DNA from: UBA3478 sp036782715
GTDB taxonomy: Bacteria > Bacteroidota > Bacteroidia > Flavobacteriales > Flavobacteriaceae
Length of the DNA stretch: 27,036 nucleotides
Assembly: GCA_036782715.1 (NCBI GenBank)
Contig: DAIPYN010000023.1
Location: 1 to 27,036, forward strand
Direction: 5' to 3'
Part shown: positions 8,129-15,780 of the stretch, one piece after another
Numbering within the stretch: position 1 is the first letter of the stretch
Layout: every line of letters starts with the position of its first letter
Made by a program: the position numbers and the translations under genes
Notes under the pieces: generated by a model
What the model was told of the DNA's origin: nothing
Databases searched by the model: none
The model's input: only the letters and a program-made list of their open reading frames with translations

Positions 8129-9079
8129 TTAAACTTCAAAAAAAGTATCGACAAATCGTTCAGCGTCAAAGGGTTGAAGATCTTCAATTCCTTCTCCGAC
8201 TCCAATAAATCGAACCGGCATATTAAATTGGTCAGAAATTCCTAAAACTACTCCCCCTTTCGCACTGCCATCTAACTTGGTGACCGCGAGAGAGGTAACC
8301 TCTGTTGCAGCACTGAACTGTTTTGCCTGCTCAAAAGCATTCTGACCTGTAGAACCATCAAGTACTAGTAAGACCTCGTGAGGAGCAGCTTCTACAACCT
8401 TAGACATGACTCGTTTAATCTTAGACAATTCATTCATCAGATTGATCTTATTATGCAAGCGACCGGCTGTATCTACGAGCAATACATCTATATCAGACGA
8501 GACAGCTTTACTAACAGCTTCATAGGCCACTGCAGCAGGATCTGCGTTGGCAGTAAGCTTAACCAGTGGCACATTTGCACGTTCTGACCAAACCTCAAGC
8601 TGGTCAACAGCAGCTGCTCTAAAGGTGTCAGCGGCAGCAAGCATTACTTTTTTGCCCTCATCAGACCATTTCTTCGCTAACTTTCCGATAGTGGTTGTTT
8701 TTCCTACTCCATTAACCCCTACTACCATAATAACCGTTAACTTATCAGTCACAGAAGAACCAAACTCGCTAATTTCACTCAATTTGAAAAGCGACTTAAT
8801 TTCATCCTTCAAAAGAAAATTCAACTGATCAGTACCCAAATAAGGATCTTTCTGAACGCGGGCCTCTAATCGGTCGATGATTTTAAGAGTGGTATCCACT
8901 CCTACATCAGATGCAATTAACACCTCTTCGAGATTATCTAAAACCTCAGCATCAATTGTTTTTTTACCAGCGACCGCAGTAGCTACCTTCGAGAAAAACC
9001 CTTGTTTGGACTTTTCTAAACCCTTATCGAGCGCCTCTTTATTACCGCTCCCGCTAAACCATTTATCGAATAATCCCAT
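8129..9079 (-). CDS. ftsY: Signal recognition particle receptor FtsY
   Basis: FtsY is the membrane-associated GTPase that receives SRP-ribosome complexes for co-translational insertion. At 316 aa it has the short form, lacking the long acidic A domain of E. coli FtsY. The N-terminus MGLFDKWFSG is a typical amphipathic membrane-binding helix. The NG domain shows the P-loop GVNGVGKTTT (residues 121-130), AADTFRAAAVDQL (149-161), DTAGR (203-207), the specificity motif TKLD (267-270) and the C-terminal GVGEGIEDLQPF. The gene follows the terminator of the ribosomal protein unit by about 27 bp. I could not define a convincing promoter in that short gap, so some read-through may supply it. rimO follows after two bases. 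Confidence 0.97.
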   Translation of the reverse strand: MGLFDKWFSGSGNKEALDKGLEKSKQGFFSKVATAVAGKKTIDAEVLDNLEEVLIASDVGVDTTLKIIDRLEARVQKDPYLGTDQLNFLLKDEIKSLFKLSEISEFGSSVTDKLTVIMVVGVNGVGKTTTIGKLAKKWSDEGKKVMLAAADTFRAAAVDQLEVWSERANVPLVKLTANADPAAVAYEAVSKAVSSDIDVLLVDTAGRLHNKINLMNELSKIKRVMSKVVEAAPHEVLLVLDGSTGQNAFEQAKQFSAATEVTSLAVTKLDGSAKGGVVLGISDQFNMPVRFIGVGEGIEDLQPFDAERFVDTFFEV

Positions 9080-9106
9080 GAGATAAAATTACGAACTGAA
9101 TGAGTA

Positions 9107-9132
9107 CAAAAAAAGCCGCTTGAAGCGGCTTT
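9107..9132 (-). terminator. Rho-independent terminator of rpmB-rpmG-DUF4295
   Basis: Read on the minus strand, GCCGCTT and AAGCGGC form a 7-bp GC-rich stem with a two-base loop, flanked by A and T runs and followed by a run of seven T. It lies about 20 bp after the DUF4295 stop and before ftsY, so it should end the ribosomal protein transcript. Confidence 0.8.
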
Positions 9133-9153
9133 AATTCAAATGCTAACGTTCAA

Positions 9154-9306
9154 TTACTTAGCGTTCAACCAGTCATTTACAAGCTCAGGAGCCATAACTG
9201 ATTCTACAAAAGTATAAGCGCCGGTCTTAGGTGAGCGAACCATTTTAATCGCTTTAGTAAGACGCTTTGAACTAGTCTGTAATGATGCTACTGTTTTCTT
9301 TGCCAT
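9154..9306 (-). CDS. DUF4295 family small basic protein (50 aa), probable ribosome-associated
   Basis: The 50-aa basic product begins MAKKTVASLQTSSKRLTKA and ends ELVNDWLNAK. This matches the Bacteroidetes DUF4295 family, which sits behind rpmB and rpmG in many genomes. The start overlaps the rpmG stop by one base (TAATG), and a strong terminator follows, so it is the last gene of a three-gene ribosomal protein unit. Position, size and charge suggest a ribosomal component. I recall that structural work on a Flavobacterium ribosome reported a lineage-specific large-subunit protein, but I cannot confirm from sequence that it is this family. The gene call is firm; the role is inference. Confidence 0.85.
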   Translation of the reverse strand: MAKKTVASLQTSSKRLTKAIKMVRSPKTGAYTFVESVMAPELVNDWLNAK

Positions 9307-9488
9307 TACTTAATCTCTTTATGAACCGTCATCTTTTTAAGAATCGGGTTGAATTTTTTAATTTCTATACGATCAGGAGTATTCTTCTTGTTCTTCGTTG
9401 TAATGTAACGAGAAGTACCAGGCATACCTGATGTCTTATGCTCTGTACACTCTAAAATTACTTGAACTCTATTACCTTTCTTTGCCAT
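9306..9488 (-). CDS. rpmG: 50S ribosomal protein L33
   Basis: The 60-aa basic product MAKKGNRVQVILECTEHK, continuing with TSRYITTKNKKNTPDR, is bL33, a small protein near the E site of the large subunit. It has a single cysteine (Cys14) and lacks the two CxxC pairs of the zinc-binding form, so it is the zinc-independent type. It follows rpmB by ten bases and is coupled to the DUF4295 gene through a TAATG overlap. Confidence 0.97.
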   Translation of the reverse strand: MAKKGNRVQVILECTEHKTSGMPGTSRYITTKNKKNTPDRIEIKKFNPILKKMTVHKEIK

Positions 9489-9498
9489 GGCTACTTAA

Positions 9499-9735
9499 TT
9501 ATTTGATGAAACCTTTAGCCTTTGATTCTTTAAGAACCTCAGTGATTCCTTTTTTATCGATAATCTTAACCCCTTTCGATGAAACGTTAAGCGTCACCCA
9601 ACGGTCTTCACCAGGAACATAGAATCGTTTCTTGCTGATGTTAACATCAAAACGACGCTTCGTTTTATTAATCGAGAACGATACATTGTTACCGAACATC
9701 ACTTTCTTTCCAGTAACTTCACAAATTTTCGCCAT
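9499..9735 (-). CDS. rpmB: 50S ribosomal protein L28
   Basis: The 78-aa product begins MAKICEVTGKKVMFGNNVS and continues with KRRFDVNISKKRF, the standard bL28 pattern. It has one cysteine, so it is the zinc-free form. It is the first gene of rpmB-rpmG-DUF4295. A full Bacteroidetes promoter lies 36 bp upstream, predicting a leader of about 30 nt. Confidence 0.97.
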   Translation of the reverse strand: MAKICEVTGKKVMFGNNVSFSINKTKRRFDVNISKKRFYVPGEDRWVTLNVSSKGVKIIDKKGITEVLKESKAKGFIK

Positions 9736-9770
9736 CGTTATTGTTCTTTAAATCCTATTTTAAGAGTGTG

Positions 9771-9801
9771 CAAATGTAGCAGTTAAAATAGAAATGCACA
9801 A
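9771..9801 (-). promoter_or_regulatory. Promoter of rpmB-rpmG-DUF4295
   Basis: On the minus strand, TTG (9801-9799), 20 bases and TACATTTG (9778-9771) match the flavobacterial consensus TTG-N17-23-TAnnTTTG exactly. The box lies in the 74-bp gap between cinA and rpmB. Transcription would start near 9764. Confidence 0.65.
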
Positions 9802-9809
9802 GCAGTACA

Positions 9810-11072
9810 TTATAAATTTAGCAATTCATTATAAATAAGCTCTAAAGCCTTACTCACACTGCGTCCAATCACGCGTTCTCTATGGGTTCCCATCGAAAAA
9901 AAATGCGCCTCAGTTTTATCTGCAGTTGAGATTGCCAAGTAGATTTGACCCACCTCAGCTTCAGAGTCTCCTTTAGTAGGCCCAGCATTACCCGTACTAG
10001 CAATGGCAAGCTCCGCTCCTGATTTTAATCTCGCTCCTTCAGCCATGGCACACGCTACCTCAGCACTAACTACTGAATGGGCTTCGATTAACTCCGTTGA
10101 GACACCAAGCACCGAAGATTTCATAGCAGTGGCGTAAGTCACATAACCGCCCAAGAAATAGGCTGATGAGCCTGAAACCGAACTGAGGGTAGATGCAATT
10201 CGACCTGAAGTAAAACTTTCTGCAGTTACTACGTGAACTCCTTTTTGTTTGGCTAGTTGTAGAATTCTCGATTCTAGCCCCCCTTCTGACTCTTCGCCCT
10301 GATAACAATCAGAAAGTCGATCCCTTAACTGCTGGGCAATAGCAATTATCTTTTGCTCAGCCTCAAGATGCTTTTGAGCTGAAACCTTTGCAGTAATTCT
10401 AAGACGTACCCTTCCAAAATTGGGTAAGTAGGCCAAAGAAAAACCTTGAGGTAACGAGTCTTCTAGGTCTTCAATTCGCTCTGCGAGCCCGCTCTCACCT
10501 ACCCCATAAGTAATTAGTGTCCTTTGAAGAATCGCTGTACGCCCCGGTAGTTCGAGAAGCTTTTTCTTCAACTTATTTTCAAAGAGACTTTTCATTTCAA
10601 AAGGTACCCCAGGCATAAATGCACTGACTACTCCTTCATGTTCGAAGAGCATACCTGGAGCCGTACCGTGATCATTAAATAGAACGGTGCAAGATTTAGG
10701 CAGCTTTGCCTGATCACGATTATGGGCATTCATCGGTGCCTTAATGTAATTGGCAAAAAGATATTCTAGATGATTATAAACCTCCTCGTTGAAAACTAAT
10801 TCTGTATTGTAAAACTGACAAAGTGCGGCTTTGGTCACATCATCGCGGGTGGGCCCTAAGCCTCCGGTAACTAAAACGACATTTACGCGACCATGAGCTA
10901 GTTGTAATGCTGAAGTAATATCTTCAACAGTATCACAACAAGCACTAATATGCTTTACCGTAATACCTAATTCGGTAAGTGATTTTGCGAGGAAAGAAGC
11001 ATTGGTATTAACGACTTGCCCGATAAGCAGCTCGTCTCCAATACTAATTATTTCTGCAGTCAAGATTTTCAT
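9810..11072 (-). CDS. cinA: CinA family protein (NMN amidohydrolase / ADP-ribose pyrophosphatase type)
   Basis: The 420-aa product has the full two-domain CinA layout. The N-terminal MoaB/MogA-like (COG1058) domain starts ILTAEIISIGDELLIGQ and has VTGGLGPTRDDVT near residues 68-80. A linker follows, then a C-terminal PncC-type domain from about residue 265. In characterised relatives the C-terminal domain deamidates NMN for pyridine nucleotide salvage and the N-terminal domain cleaves ADP-ribose. The usual nucleophile motif AESCTGG reads AESFTSG here, with the serine kept. It overlaps the FAH-family gene by one base (TAATG) and ends the recR-E2-exonuclease-FAH-cinA run. I see no terminator after it; the rpmB promoter lies directly downstream. 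Confidence 0.92.
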   Translation of the reverse strand: MKILTAEIISIGDELLIGQVVNTNASFLAKSLTELGITVKHISACCDTVEDITSALQLAHGRVNVVLVTGGLGPTRDDVTKAALCQFYNTELVFNEEVYNHLEYLFANYIKAPMNAHNRDQAKLPKSCTVLFNDHGTAPGMLFEHEGVVSAFMPGVPFEMKSLFENKLKKKLLELPGRTAILQRTLITYGVGESGLAERIEDLEDSLPQGFSLAYLPNFGRVRLRITAKVSAQKHLEAEQKIIAIAQQLRDRLSDCYQGEESEGGLESRILQLAKQKGVHVVTAESFTSGRIASTLSSVSGSSAYFLGGYVTYATAMKSSVLGVSTELIEAHSVVSAEVACAMAEGARLKSGAELAIASTGNAGPTKGDSEAEVGQIYLAISTADKTEAHFFSMGTHRERVIGRSVSKALELIYNELLNL

Positions 11073-11683
11073 TATTTCACACCTACCTTGAAGAACGATT
11101 GATTTTCAATAAAACCCTCTAATACGTCCCCTGCTTCTACTTTACCCACACCAGATGGGGTGCCAGAAAATATAATATCCCCTTTTTTAAGGGTGAAAAA
11201 CTGAGAAACATAAGAGATTAATTCATCGATCTTCCAAAGCATTAATTCTGAACTAGCCGATTGAACTACTTCGTTATTTTTCTTCAAACTAAAACTTAAA
11301 TGATCGAGGTCTTTATAGTTCGATTTTGAAACCCATTTACCAATAACTGCTGATCCGTCAAAAGACTTAGCCTTCTCCCATGGCAGTCCTTTAGACTTCA
11401 ATTCATCTTGTACATCTCGAGCCGTAAAATCAATCCCAAGACTTACTTCATCGTAGTATTTGTGGGCAAATTCTTTGGCGATATGCTTCCCAACCTTAGT
11501 AATCTTAACCAGCAGTTCTACCTCATGGTGAACATTGTTACTGAATGGGGGTAGGTAAAAGTCCTGTTCCTTCGGCAATACAGCAGAGTCTGCTTTGATG
11601 AACACTACAGGGTCTTTTGGCTTCTCATTTTCTAATTCTTCAATGTGAGCCGTATAATTTCTACCAATACAAATAAGTTTCAT
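11072..11683 (-). CDS. Fumarylacetoacetate hydrolase (FAH) family protein
   Basis: The 203-aa single-domain product begins MKLICIGRNYTAHIEELENE. It has the FAH-fold metal ligands Glu54 and Glu56 in HHEVELLVKI and Asp85 in GIDFTARD, and the closing motif IIFSGTPSGVG. Short family members of this length include acylpyruvases, 2-hydroxyhepta-2,4-diene-dioate isomerases and oxaloacetate tautomerases; the sequence alone does not decide which. It should be a soluble Mg/Mn-dependent enzyme. It starts two bases after the exonuclease gene and its stop overlaps the cinA start (TAATG), so it is in the middle of a tight operon whose members have no obvious shared pathway. Confidence 0.9.
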   Translation of the reverse strand: MKLICIGRNYTAHIEELENEKPKDPVVFIKADSAVLPKEQDFYLPPFSNNVHHEVELLVKITKVGKHIAKEFAHKYYDEVSLGIDFTARDVQDELKSKGLPWEKAKSFDGSAVIGKWVSKSNYKDLDHLSFSLKKNNEVVQSASSELMLWKIDELISYVSQFFTLKKGDIIFSGTPSGVGKVEAGDVLEGFIENQSFFKVGVK

Positions 11684-11685
11684 AG

Positions 11686-12456
11686 CTAGGATTTAAAATA
11701 AGTTCCTAATTTGATTTGAGTGAGTACCTTTTTGGTATAAAGCGGAAAATCAGCTCCTAAAACCCATCCGAAGTAGCCCGGTTCTTTTTCAAGAACTTCT
11801 AGTACAGGGACTCCTTTGTGCTTGCCAAAGTTGAAAACAGGGACTCCATTCTCATCCTTAGTGAGCATACCAGCAAAATCTACTCGATCTTGCCTCGAGG
11901 TAAATTCAGATAATGACTTTACATCTTTAGGCAAATCATCATATCTGTTTAATTGAGCTTCAAGAACTTCATAGGTTGCTAGGGTATCTGCTTCAGCACT
12001 ATGCGCATCCTCAAGGTCTTTATCGCAGTAAAATTTGTAAGCTGCGGTTAGGGTGCGTTTTTCCATTTTGTGAAAGATCGTCTGCACATCCACAGAGACC
12101 ATTTTCTTCAGATCAACTTCTACACCGACTCGCAAGAGTTCTTCGATTAGCATGGGTATATCAAAACGATCTGAATTGAATCCGGCTAAATCCGCATCCT
12201 TAAACCAATCATATATTTCGTGAGCCAACTGCTTAAAAGTAGGCTCTTTAGCAACTTTATCATCTGATATTCCATGAACAGCTGTAGCTTCAGCAGGAAT
12301 AGGCATCTCAGGATTCACCAACCAACTTTGCTGTTTTCTAGTACCATTAGTAAACAATTTCAGTATCGAAATTTCAACGATTCGGTCTTTAACAATATTA
12401 ATACCTGTGGTCTCGAGATCAAAGAAACAGATCGGTTTAGAGAGTTCTAAGGCCAT
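11686..12456 (-). CDS. DnaQ-like 3'-5' exonuclease (DEDDh)
   Basis: With ATG at 12456 the product is 256 aa. It has the complete DEDDh active site: Asp13 and Glu15 in CFFDLETTG, Asp99 in FNSDRFDIPML, His152 and Asp157 in AHSAEADTLATYEVL. This is the fold of the DNA polymerase III epsilon subunit. A C-terminal extension with FNFGKHKGVPVLEVL resembles the ExoX C-terminal/DUF3820 module, which makes a stand-alone repair or RNA-processing exonuclease more likely than the replicative proofreader. The open frame could begin at 12546, but that part overlaps the E2 gene and is not family-like. It follows E2 by 16 bp and precedes the FAH gene by two. Confidence 0.88.
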   Translation of the reverse strand: MALELSKPICFFDLETTGINIVKDRIVEISILKLFTNGTRKQQSWLVNPEMPIPAEATAVHGISDDKVAKEPTFKQLAHEIYDWFKDADLAGFNSDRFDIPMLIEELLRVGVEVDLKKMVSVDVQTIFHKMEKRTLTAAYKFYCDKDLEDAHSAEADTLATYEVLEAQLNRYDDLPKDVKSLSEFTSRQDRVDFAGMLTKDENGVPVFNFGKHKGVPVLEVLEKEPGYFGWVLGADFPLYTKKVLTQIKLGTYFKS

Positions 12457-12472
12457 GAAACTAGTTTTGATT

Positions 12473-13792
12473 TTATACTTTTCGATCCATCGACCAATTT
12501 TCGAGGAGATCAGCCACATGCTTGATGAAAAGACCACCCAACGCACCGTTCACTACTCGGTGATCATACGAGTGAGACAAGAACATCTTATGACGTATAG
12601 CAATGAATTCACCTTGATCAGTATCAACCACAGCAGGGACTTTTCTAATAGCACCGATAGCTAATATAGCTACCTGCGGTTGAGGAATAATCGGAGTTCC
12701 CATAACACTACCAAAAGAGCCGATGTTCGTAATAGTATAAGTACCTTGCATCACTTCGTCAGGCTTAAGGGCACTCTTTCGAGCTCTAGAAGCCAGATCA
12801 TTCACTTTTTTAGCTAAACCAACCAAATTCAAGGTATCTGCATCTTTAATGACCGGGACAATCAGGTTACCGTCTTCTAGAGCGGTTGCCATTCCCAGAT
12901 TAACTGAAGCTTTCTTAATAATTTTCTCCCCGTCAAACTGAATATTCAACATCGGGAAAGCTTTCAAAGCCTTGGCGACTACTTCAAAGAAGATTGGAGT
13001 AAACGTTAGCTTTTCACCATGAGTTCGCTCAAATTGATCTTTTATTGCTGCTCTCCATTCAACAACCTTAGTCATATCAACTTCGATAAAACTTTGAACA
13101 TGGGCAGAGGTCTGCAAACTACCAATCATGTGATCTGCAGTAAGCTTTGCCATTCGGTTCAGCTCTAGGATCTGATCTCCAAAGGCAGGAATAGCAGTAG
13201 GAATTGATGCAGGTCTTACCGGGACACTGGACGCAAGTGGTTTTGATTCTTTTGCGGTTGTAACTCCCTCAGAAGTAAAAGCCGAAACAGATGCCGAACC
13301 ACTGCGTTTTTCGAGATAGGCGATCATGTCATATTTCGTAACTCTGCCGTCGAGTCCTGTACCTTGAATCTGACTTAACTCTTCATCAGAAATCCCTTCT
13401 TCCTTAGCCATATTTCTAACAAGTGGAGATAATAAGCCCGATGAAGCAATAGGTTTTGAGAAATGGCTAGCTATCGGAGATTCAACGGCTTCGATAACTT
13501 CAGGAGTTAACTCCTCCCTTTCTGGCTCTTCTAGCTCTTTTGCAGTTTCGGTGGCCGGTAGCCTTTCAATTGGAATAGATTCAGTTTCAGCGGATGATTC
13601 AGTTCCTCCTTCAGTCTCTATGATAGCAATCACAGCTCCTACCTCAGCCACCTCATCAATAGCGAATCGATGCTCAATTAAAACACCGGCATATTCACTA
13701 ACTACTTCAGAGTCAACTTTATCGGTAGCCACCTCAACAATAACCTCGTCTTCTTCTACACGGTCACCGACCGATTTGATCCAATTGGTTAT
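12473..13792 (-). CDS. 2-oxoacid dehydrogenase E2 (dihydrolipoamide acyltransferase), 5' end lost in gap
   Basis: E2 forms the core of a 2-oxoacid dehydrogenase complex and transfers acyl groups from lipoyl-lysine to CoA. Visible in order: the end of a lipoyl domain from ITNWIKSVGDRVEEDE, with lipoyl-lysine in VATDKVDSEV (Lys codon 13718-13720); a Glu/Pro/Thr-rich linker; the E1/E3-binding domain near LSPLVRNMAKEEGISDEEL; an Ala/Pro/Ser linker; and the catalytic domain ending FLSHSYDHRVVNGALGG. The usual DHRxxDG motif has Asn for Asp (codon 12548-12550). About 439 codons are present, and some 15-20 N-terminal codons probably lie in the N run. Branched-chain or pyruvate specificity cannot be settled here. 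recR lies upstream and the exonuclease 16 bp downstream. Confidence 0.9.
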   Translation of the reverse strand: MTNWIKSVGDRVEEDEVIVEVATDKVDSEVVSEYAGVLIEHRFAIDEVAEVGAVIAIIETEGGTESSAETESIPIERLPATETAKELEEPEREELTPEVIEAVESPIASHFSKPIASSGLLSPLVRNMAKEEGISDEELSQIQGTGLDGRVTKYDMIAYLEKRSGSASVSAFTSEGVTTAKESKPLASSVPVRPASIPTAIPAFGDQILELNRMAKLTADHMIGSLQTSAHVQSFIEVDMTKVVEWRAAIKDQFERTHGEKLTFTPIFFEVVAKALKAFPMLNIQFDGEKIIKKASVNLGMATALEDGNLIVPVIKDADTLNLVGLAKKVNDLASRARKSALKPDEVMQGTYTITNIGSFGSVMGTPIIPQPQVAILAIGAIRKVPAVVDTDQGEFIAIRHKMFLSHSYDHRVVNGALGGLFIKHVADLLENWSMDRKV

Positions 13793-13892
13793 NNNNNNNN
13801 NNNNNNNNNNNNNNNNNNNNNNNNNNNNNNNNNNNNNNNNNNNNNNNNNNNNNNNNNNNNNNNNNNNNNNNNNNNNNNNNNNNNNNNNNNNN
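13793..13892. other. Assembly gap of 100 N
   Basis: Exactly 100 N sit between the interrupted 5' end of the E2 gene and the interrupted 3' end of recR. A round 100 is the usual placeholder for a gap of unknown size. RecR lacks about 65-70 C-terminal residues and E2 about 15-20 N-terminal ones, so the true gap should exceed about 250 bp. Confidence 0.98.
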
Positions 13893-14291
13893 CTTCACTC
13901 GTGAAACCAGGGAATCAATAGTAAGGTCTGAAGGTCCGATCCCGTCCATCGGAGAAATCTTACCTCCAAGAACGTGGTATCTCCCTCTGAACTCAGAGGT
14001 ACCCTCAATGGCAAGCACATCCCTGATGTCTTCAACTACGCACAAGATTCCTATATTTCTTCTAGGATCCATACATATTTGACAAATTTCGGTATCCGAA
14101 AGTGTATGGCAATGTTTACAATTTTTAGAGTTTTCTCGTAAGGAGAGTAAGGCTTTGGAAAGATCTTCAGTCTGTGTCTGAGGTCTATTTAATAGATGTA
14201 ATGCTAAACGAAGTGCAGAACGTTTTCCTATTCCAGGGAGCAATGAAATTTCATTCACCGCATTTTCTAATAACTTTGAGCCATATTCCAT
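13893..14291 (-). CDS. recR: Recombination protein RecR (3' end lost in gap)
   Basis: RecR works with RecF/RecO to load RecA onto gapped DNA. The visible 133 N-terminal residues show the helix-hairpin-helix LLPGIGKRSALRLALHLL (about 18-35), the four-cysteine zinc finger CKHC...CQIC (about 58-72) and the opening of the Toprim domain, ILCVVEDIRDVLAIE. Full-length RecR is about 200 aa, so roughly a third is in the N run. ATG at 14291 gives a normal start. It is divergent from the symporter gene with 25 bp between. A TATTTTTG box (14303-14296) lies four bases before the ATG on this strand. Confidence 0.95.
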
Positions 14292-14295
14292 TTTT

Positions 14296-14303
14296 CAAAA
14301 ATA
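14296..14303 (-). promoter_or_regulatory. Possible -7 box (TATTTTTG) for recR
   Basis: TATTTTTG on the minus strand fits TAnnTTTG, four bases from the recR ATG. The nearest upstream TTG is 25 bases away, just outside the usual spacing. It would give a leaderless transcript; a chance match is possible. Confidence 0.22.
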
Positions 14304-14316
14304 CTAGAAGCGACTC

Positions 14317-15780
14317 ATGAATCCCACTCAAATTTTTATTCTTCTGATTGCTTATTTCGGTTTACTGTTTGTGATCTCATACATTACTGGAAAAAGCGAC
14401 TCTAACGAGGCCTTCTTTAAAGCCAATTCAAATTCACCTTGGTATCTAGTTGCCTTTGGTATGGTCGGCGCTTCTTTATCTGGAGTAACCTTTATTTCGG
14501 TTCCGGGCTGGGTAGGTCAAACGAGCTTCACCTACCTTCAAGTAGTGATCGGATATTTTTTCGGATACCTTGTCGTCGCCTACATTTTATTACCTATTTA
14601 TTACAAACTTCGCCTGCCCTCCATTTATAGTTATTTATGTGAACGATTCAATCCAAGTACACAAAAAGTGGGAGCCTTCTACTTCTTAATTTCTAGGGTA
14701 ATCGGAGCTTCTTTTAGACTTTATTTAGTGGCACTTGTGTTGCACACTTATCTATTTGAGCCGCTTGGAGTACCTCTAGAGGCCACCGTAATTCTTTCAG
14801 TTGCATTAATTTATGCCTACACTTTCAGAGGTGGGATTCGAACCATTGTGATTACAGACAGTCTACAGACCTTTTTAATGCTTCTTAGTGTTGGCCTAAG
14901 CATCTATCTCATTTTAGACGAGCTAAATTTCAGCGTTTCCCAGTATTTATCTTCTGCTTCCTTTGAAAGTATGAGCCAAATTTGGGTAACCGAAGACTTC
15001 GGAAGAAGTGATTTCTTTCTCAAATCACTGATCGGAGGAATGTTTATAACCATAAGCATGACTGGACTTGATCAAGATATGATGCAAAAAAATCTAAGCT
15101 GTAGAAATTTGAAAGAAGCTCAGAAAAACATGCTTGTTTTCAGCACAGTACTAGTGGTAGTGACCACCCTATTTATATTTCTAGGAGCTCTACTCTATTC
15201 TTACGCAGAGGTGATGGGAATTGGGATACCTACTCAAAATGGAGTTACTAGAACCGATTTATTGTTTCCAGAAATCGCACTGAAAGGAAACTTAGGAATT
15301 TTAGTTTCAATATCCTTTTTCTTAGGTTTAATAGCTGCGGCGTACAGCAGCGCTGACAGCGCGCTTACCTCTCTAACCACATCCATATGCTTTGACTTTT
15401 TAGATTTAGCAAATGACAACTCTAGGGCAACTATCCAAAAACGAAAGTGGATTCACCTAGGGGTAGCTATCCTTCTGATATTGGTAATCATCACATTTAG
15501 TTACTGGGTAGACCAAAATGTAATTGATAGTCTTCTTACCGTGGCTGGATATACCTACGGCCCTTTACTGGGATTATTTGCGTTCGGACTTTTCACCTCG
15601 CATCAGATCAAGGGCAACCGAGTTTTCCCGATCTCTATTGCATCGGTGATTCTGATTACATTGATAGCTAATTTACCAAGCGACTTTTTAGGAAATTATA
15701 AACTAGGGTATGAGTTGTTACCTCTCAACGGAATAATAAACTTCAGTCTACTTTACTTATTTCGATCTAGAACTTCATAA
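14317..15780 (+). CDS. Sodium:solute symporter (SSS family)
   Basis: The 487-aa, very hydrophobic product has about 13 predicted membrane helices from the first residues (TQIFILLIAYFGLLFVISYI) to the end. Features of the sodium:solute symporter family (TC 2.A.21) are GMVGASLSGVTFISVPGW in TM2 (the unwound TM1 equivalent of the LeuT fold) and AAAYSSADSALTSL, the serine-rich Na2 site in the TM8 equivalent. Substrates in this family range from sugars and sialic acid to amino acids and carboxylates; the sequence does not tell me which. It is a single gene divergent from recR, and its last 14 bp overlap the convergent fabH-type gene. No catabolic partner genes are adjacent. Confidence 0.9.
   Translation: MNPTQIFILLIAYFGLLFVISYITGKSDSNEAFFKANSNSPWYLVAFGMVGASLSGVTFISVPGWVGQTSFTYLQVVIGYFFGYLVVAYILLPIYYKLRLPSIYSYLCERFNPSTQKVGAFYFLISRVIGASFRLYLVALVLHTYLFEPLGVPLEATVILSVALIYAYTFRGGIRTIVITDSLQTFLMLLSVGLSIYLILDELNFSVSQYLSSASFESMSQIWVTEDFGRSDFFLKSLIGGMFITISMTGLDQDMMQKNLSCRNLKEAQKNMLVFSTVLVVVTTLFIFLGALLYSYAEVMGIGIPTQNGVTRTDLLFPEIALKGNLGILVSISFFLGLIAAAYSSADSALTSLTTSICFDFLDLANDNSRATIQKRKWIHLGVAILLILVIITFSYWVDQNVIDSLLTVAGYTYGPLLGLFAFGLFTSHQIKGNRVFPISIASVILITLIANLPSDFLGNYKLGYELLPLNGIINFSLLYLFRSRTS

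Noticed and set aside
9080..9106. Promoter for ftsY with TTTG and TAATTTTA on the minus strand
   Set aside because: The spacing is only 15 bases, the second box has a mismatch and the start would fall on the ATG; too weak to list.
12457..12546. Longer start for the exonuclease gene at 12546
   Set aside because: The extra 30 residues overlap the E2 coding region and do not resemble the family; ATG 12456 puts the DEDDh motif at the normal distance.
13551..14291. Open frames running through the N block, including one that appears to fuse recR to the E2 region
   Set aside because: The N run is an assembly gap of unknown length, so no frame can be followed across it. RecR and E2 are separate, incomplete genes.
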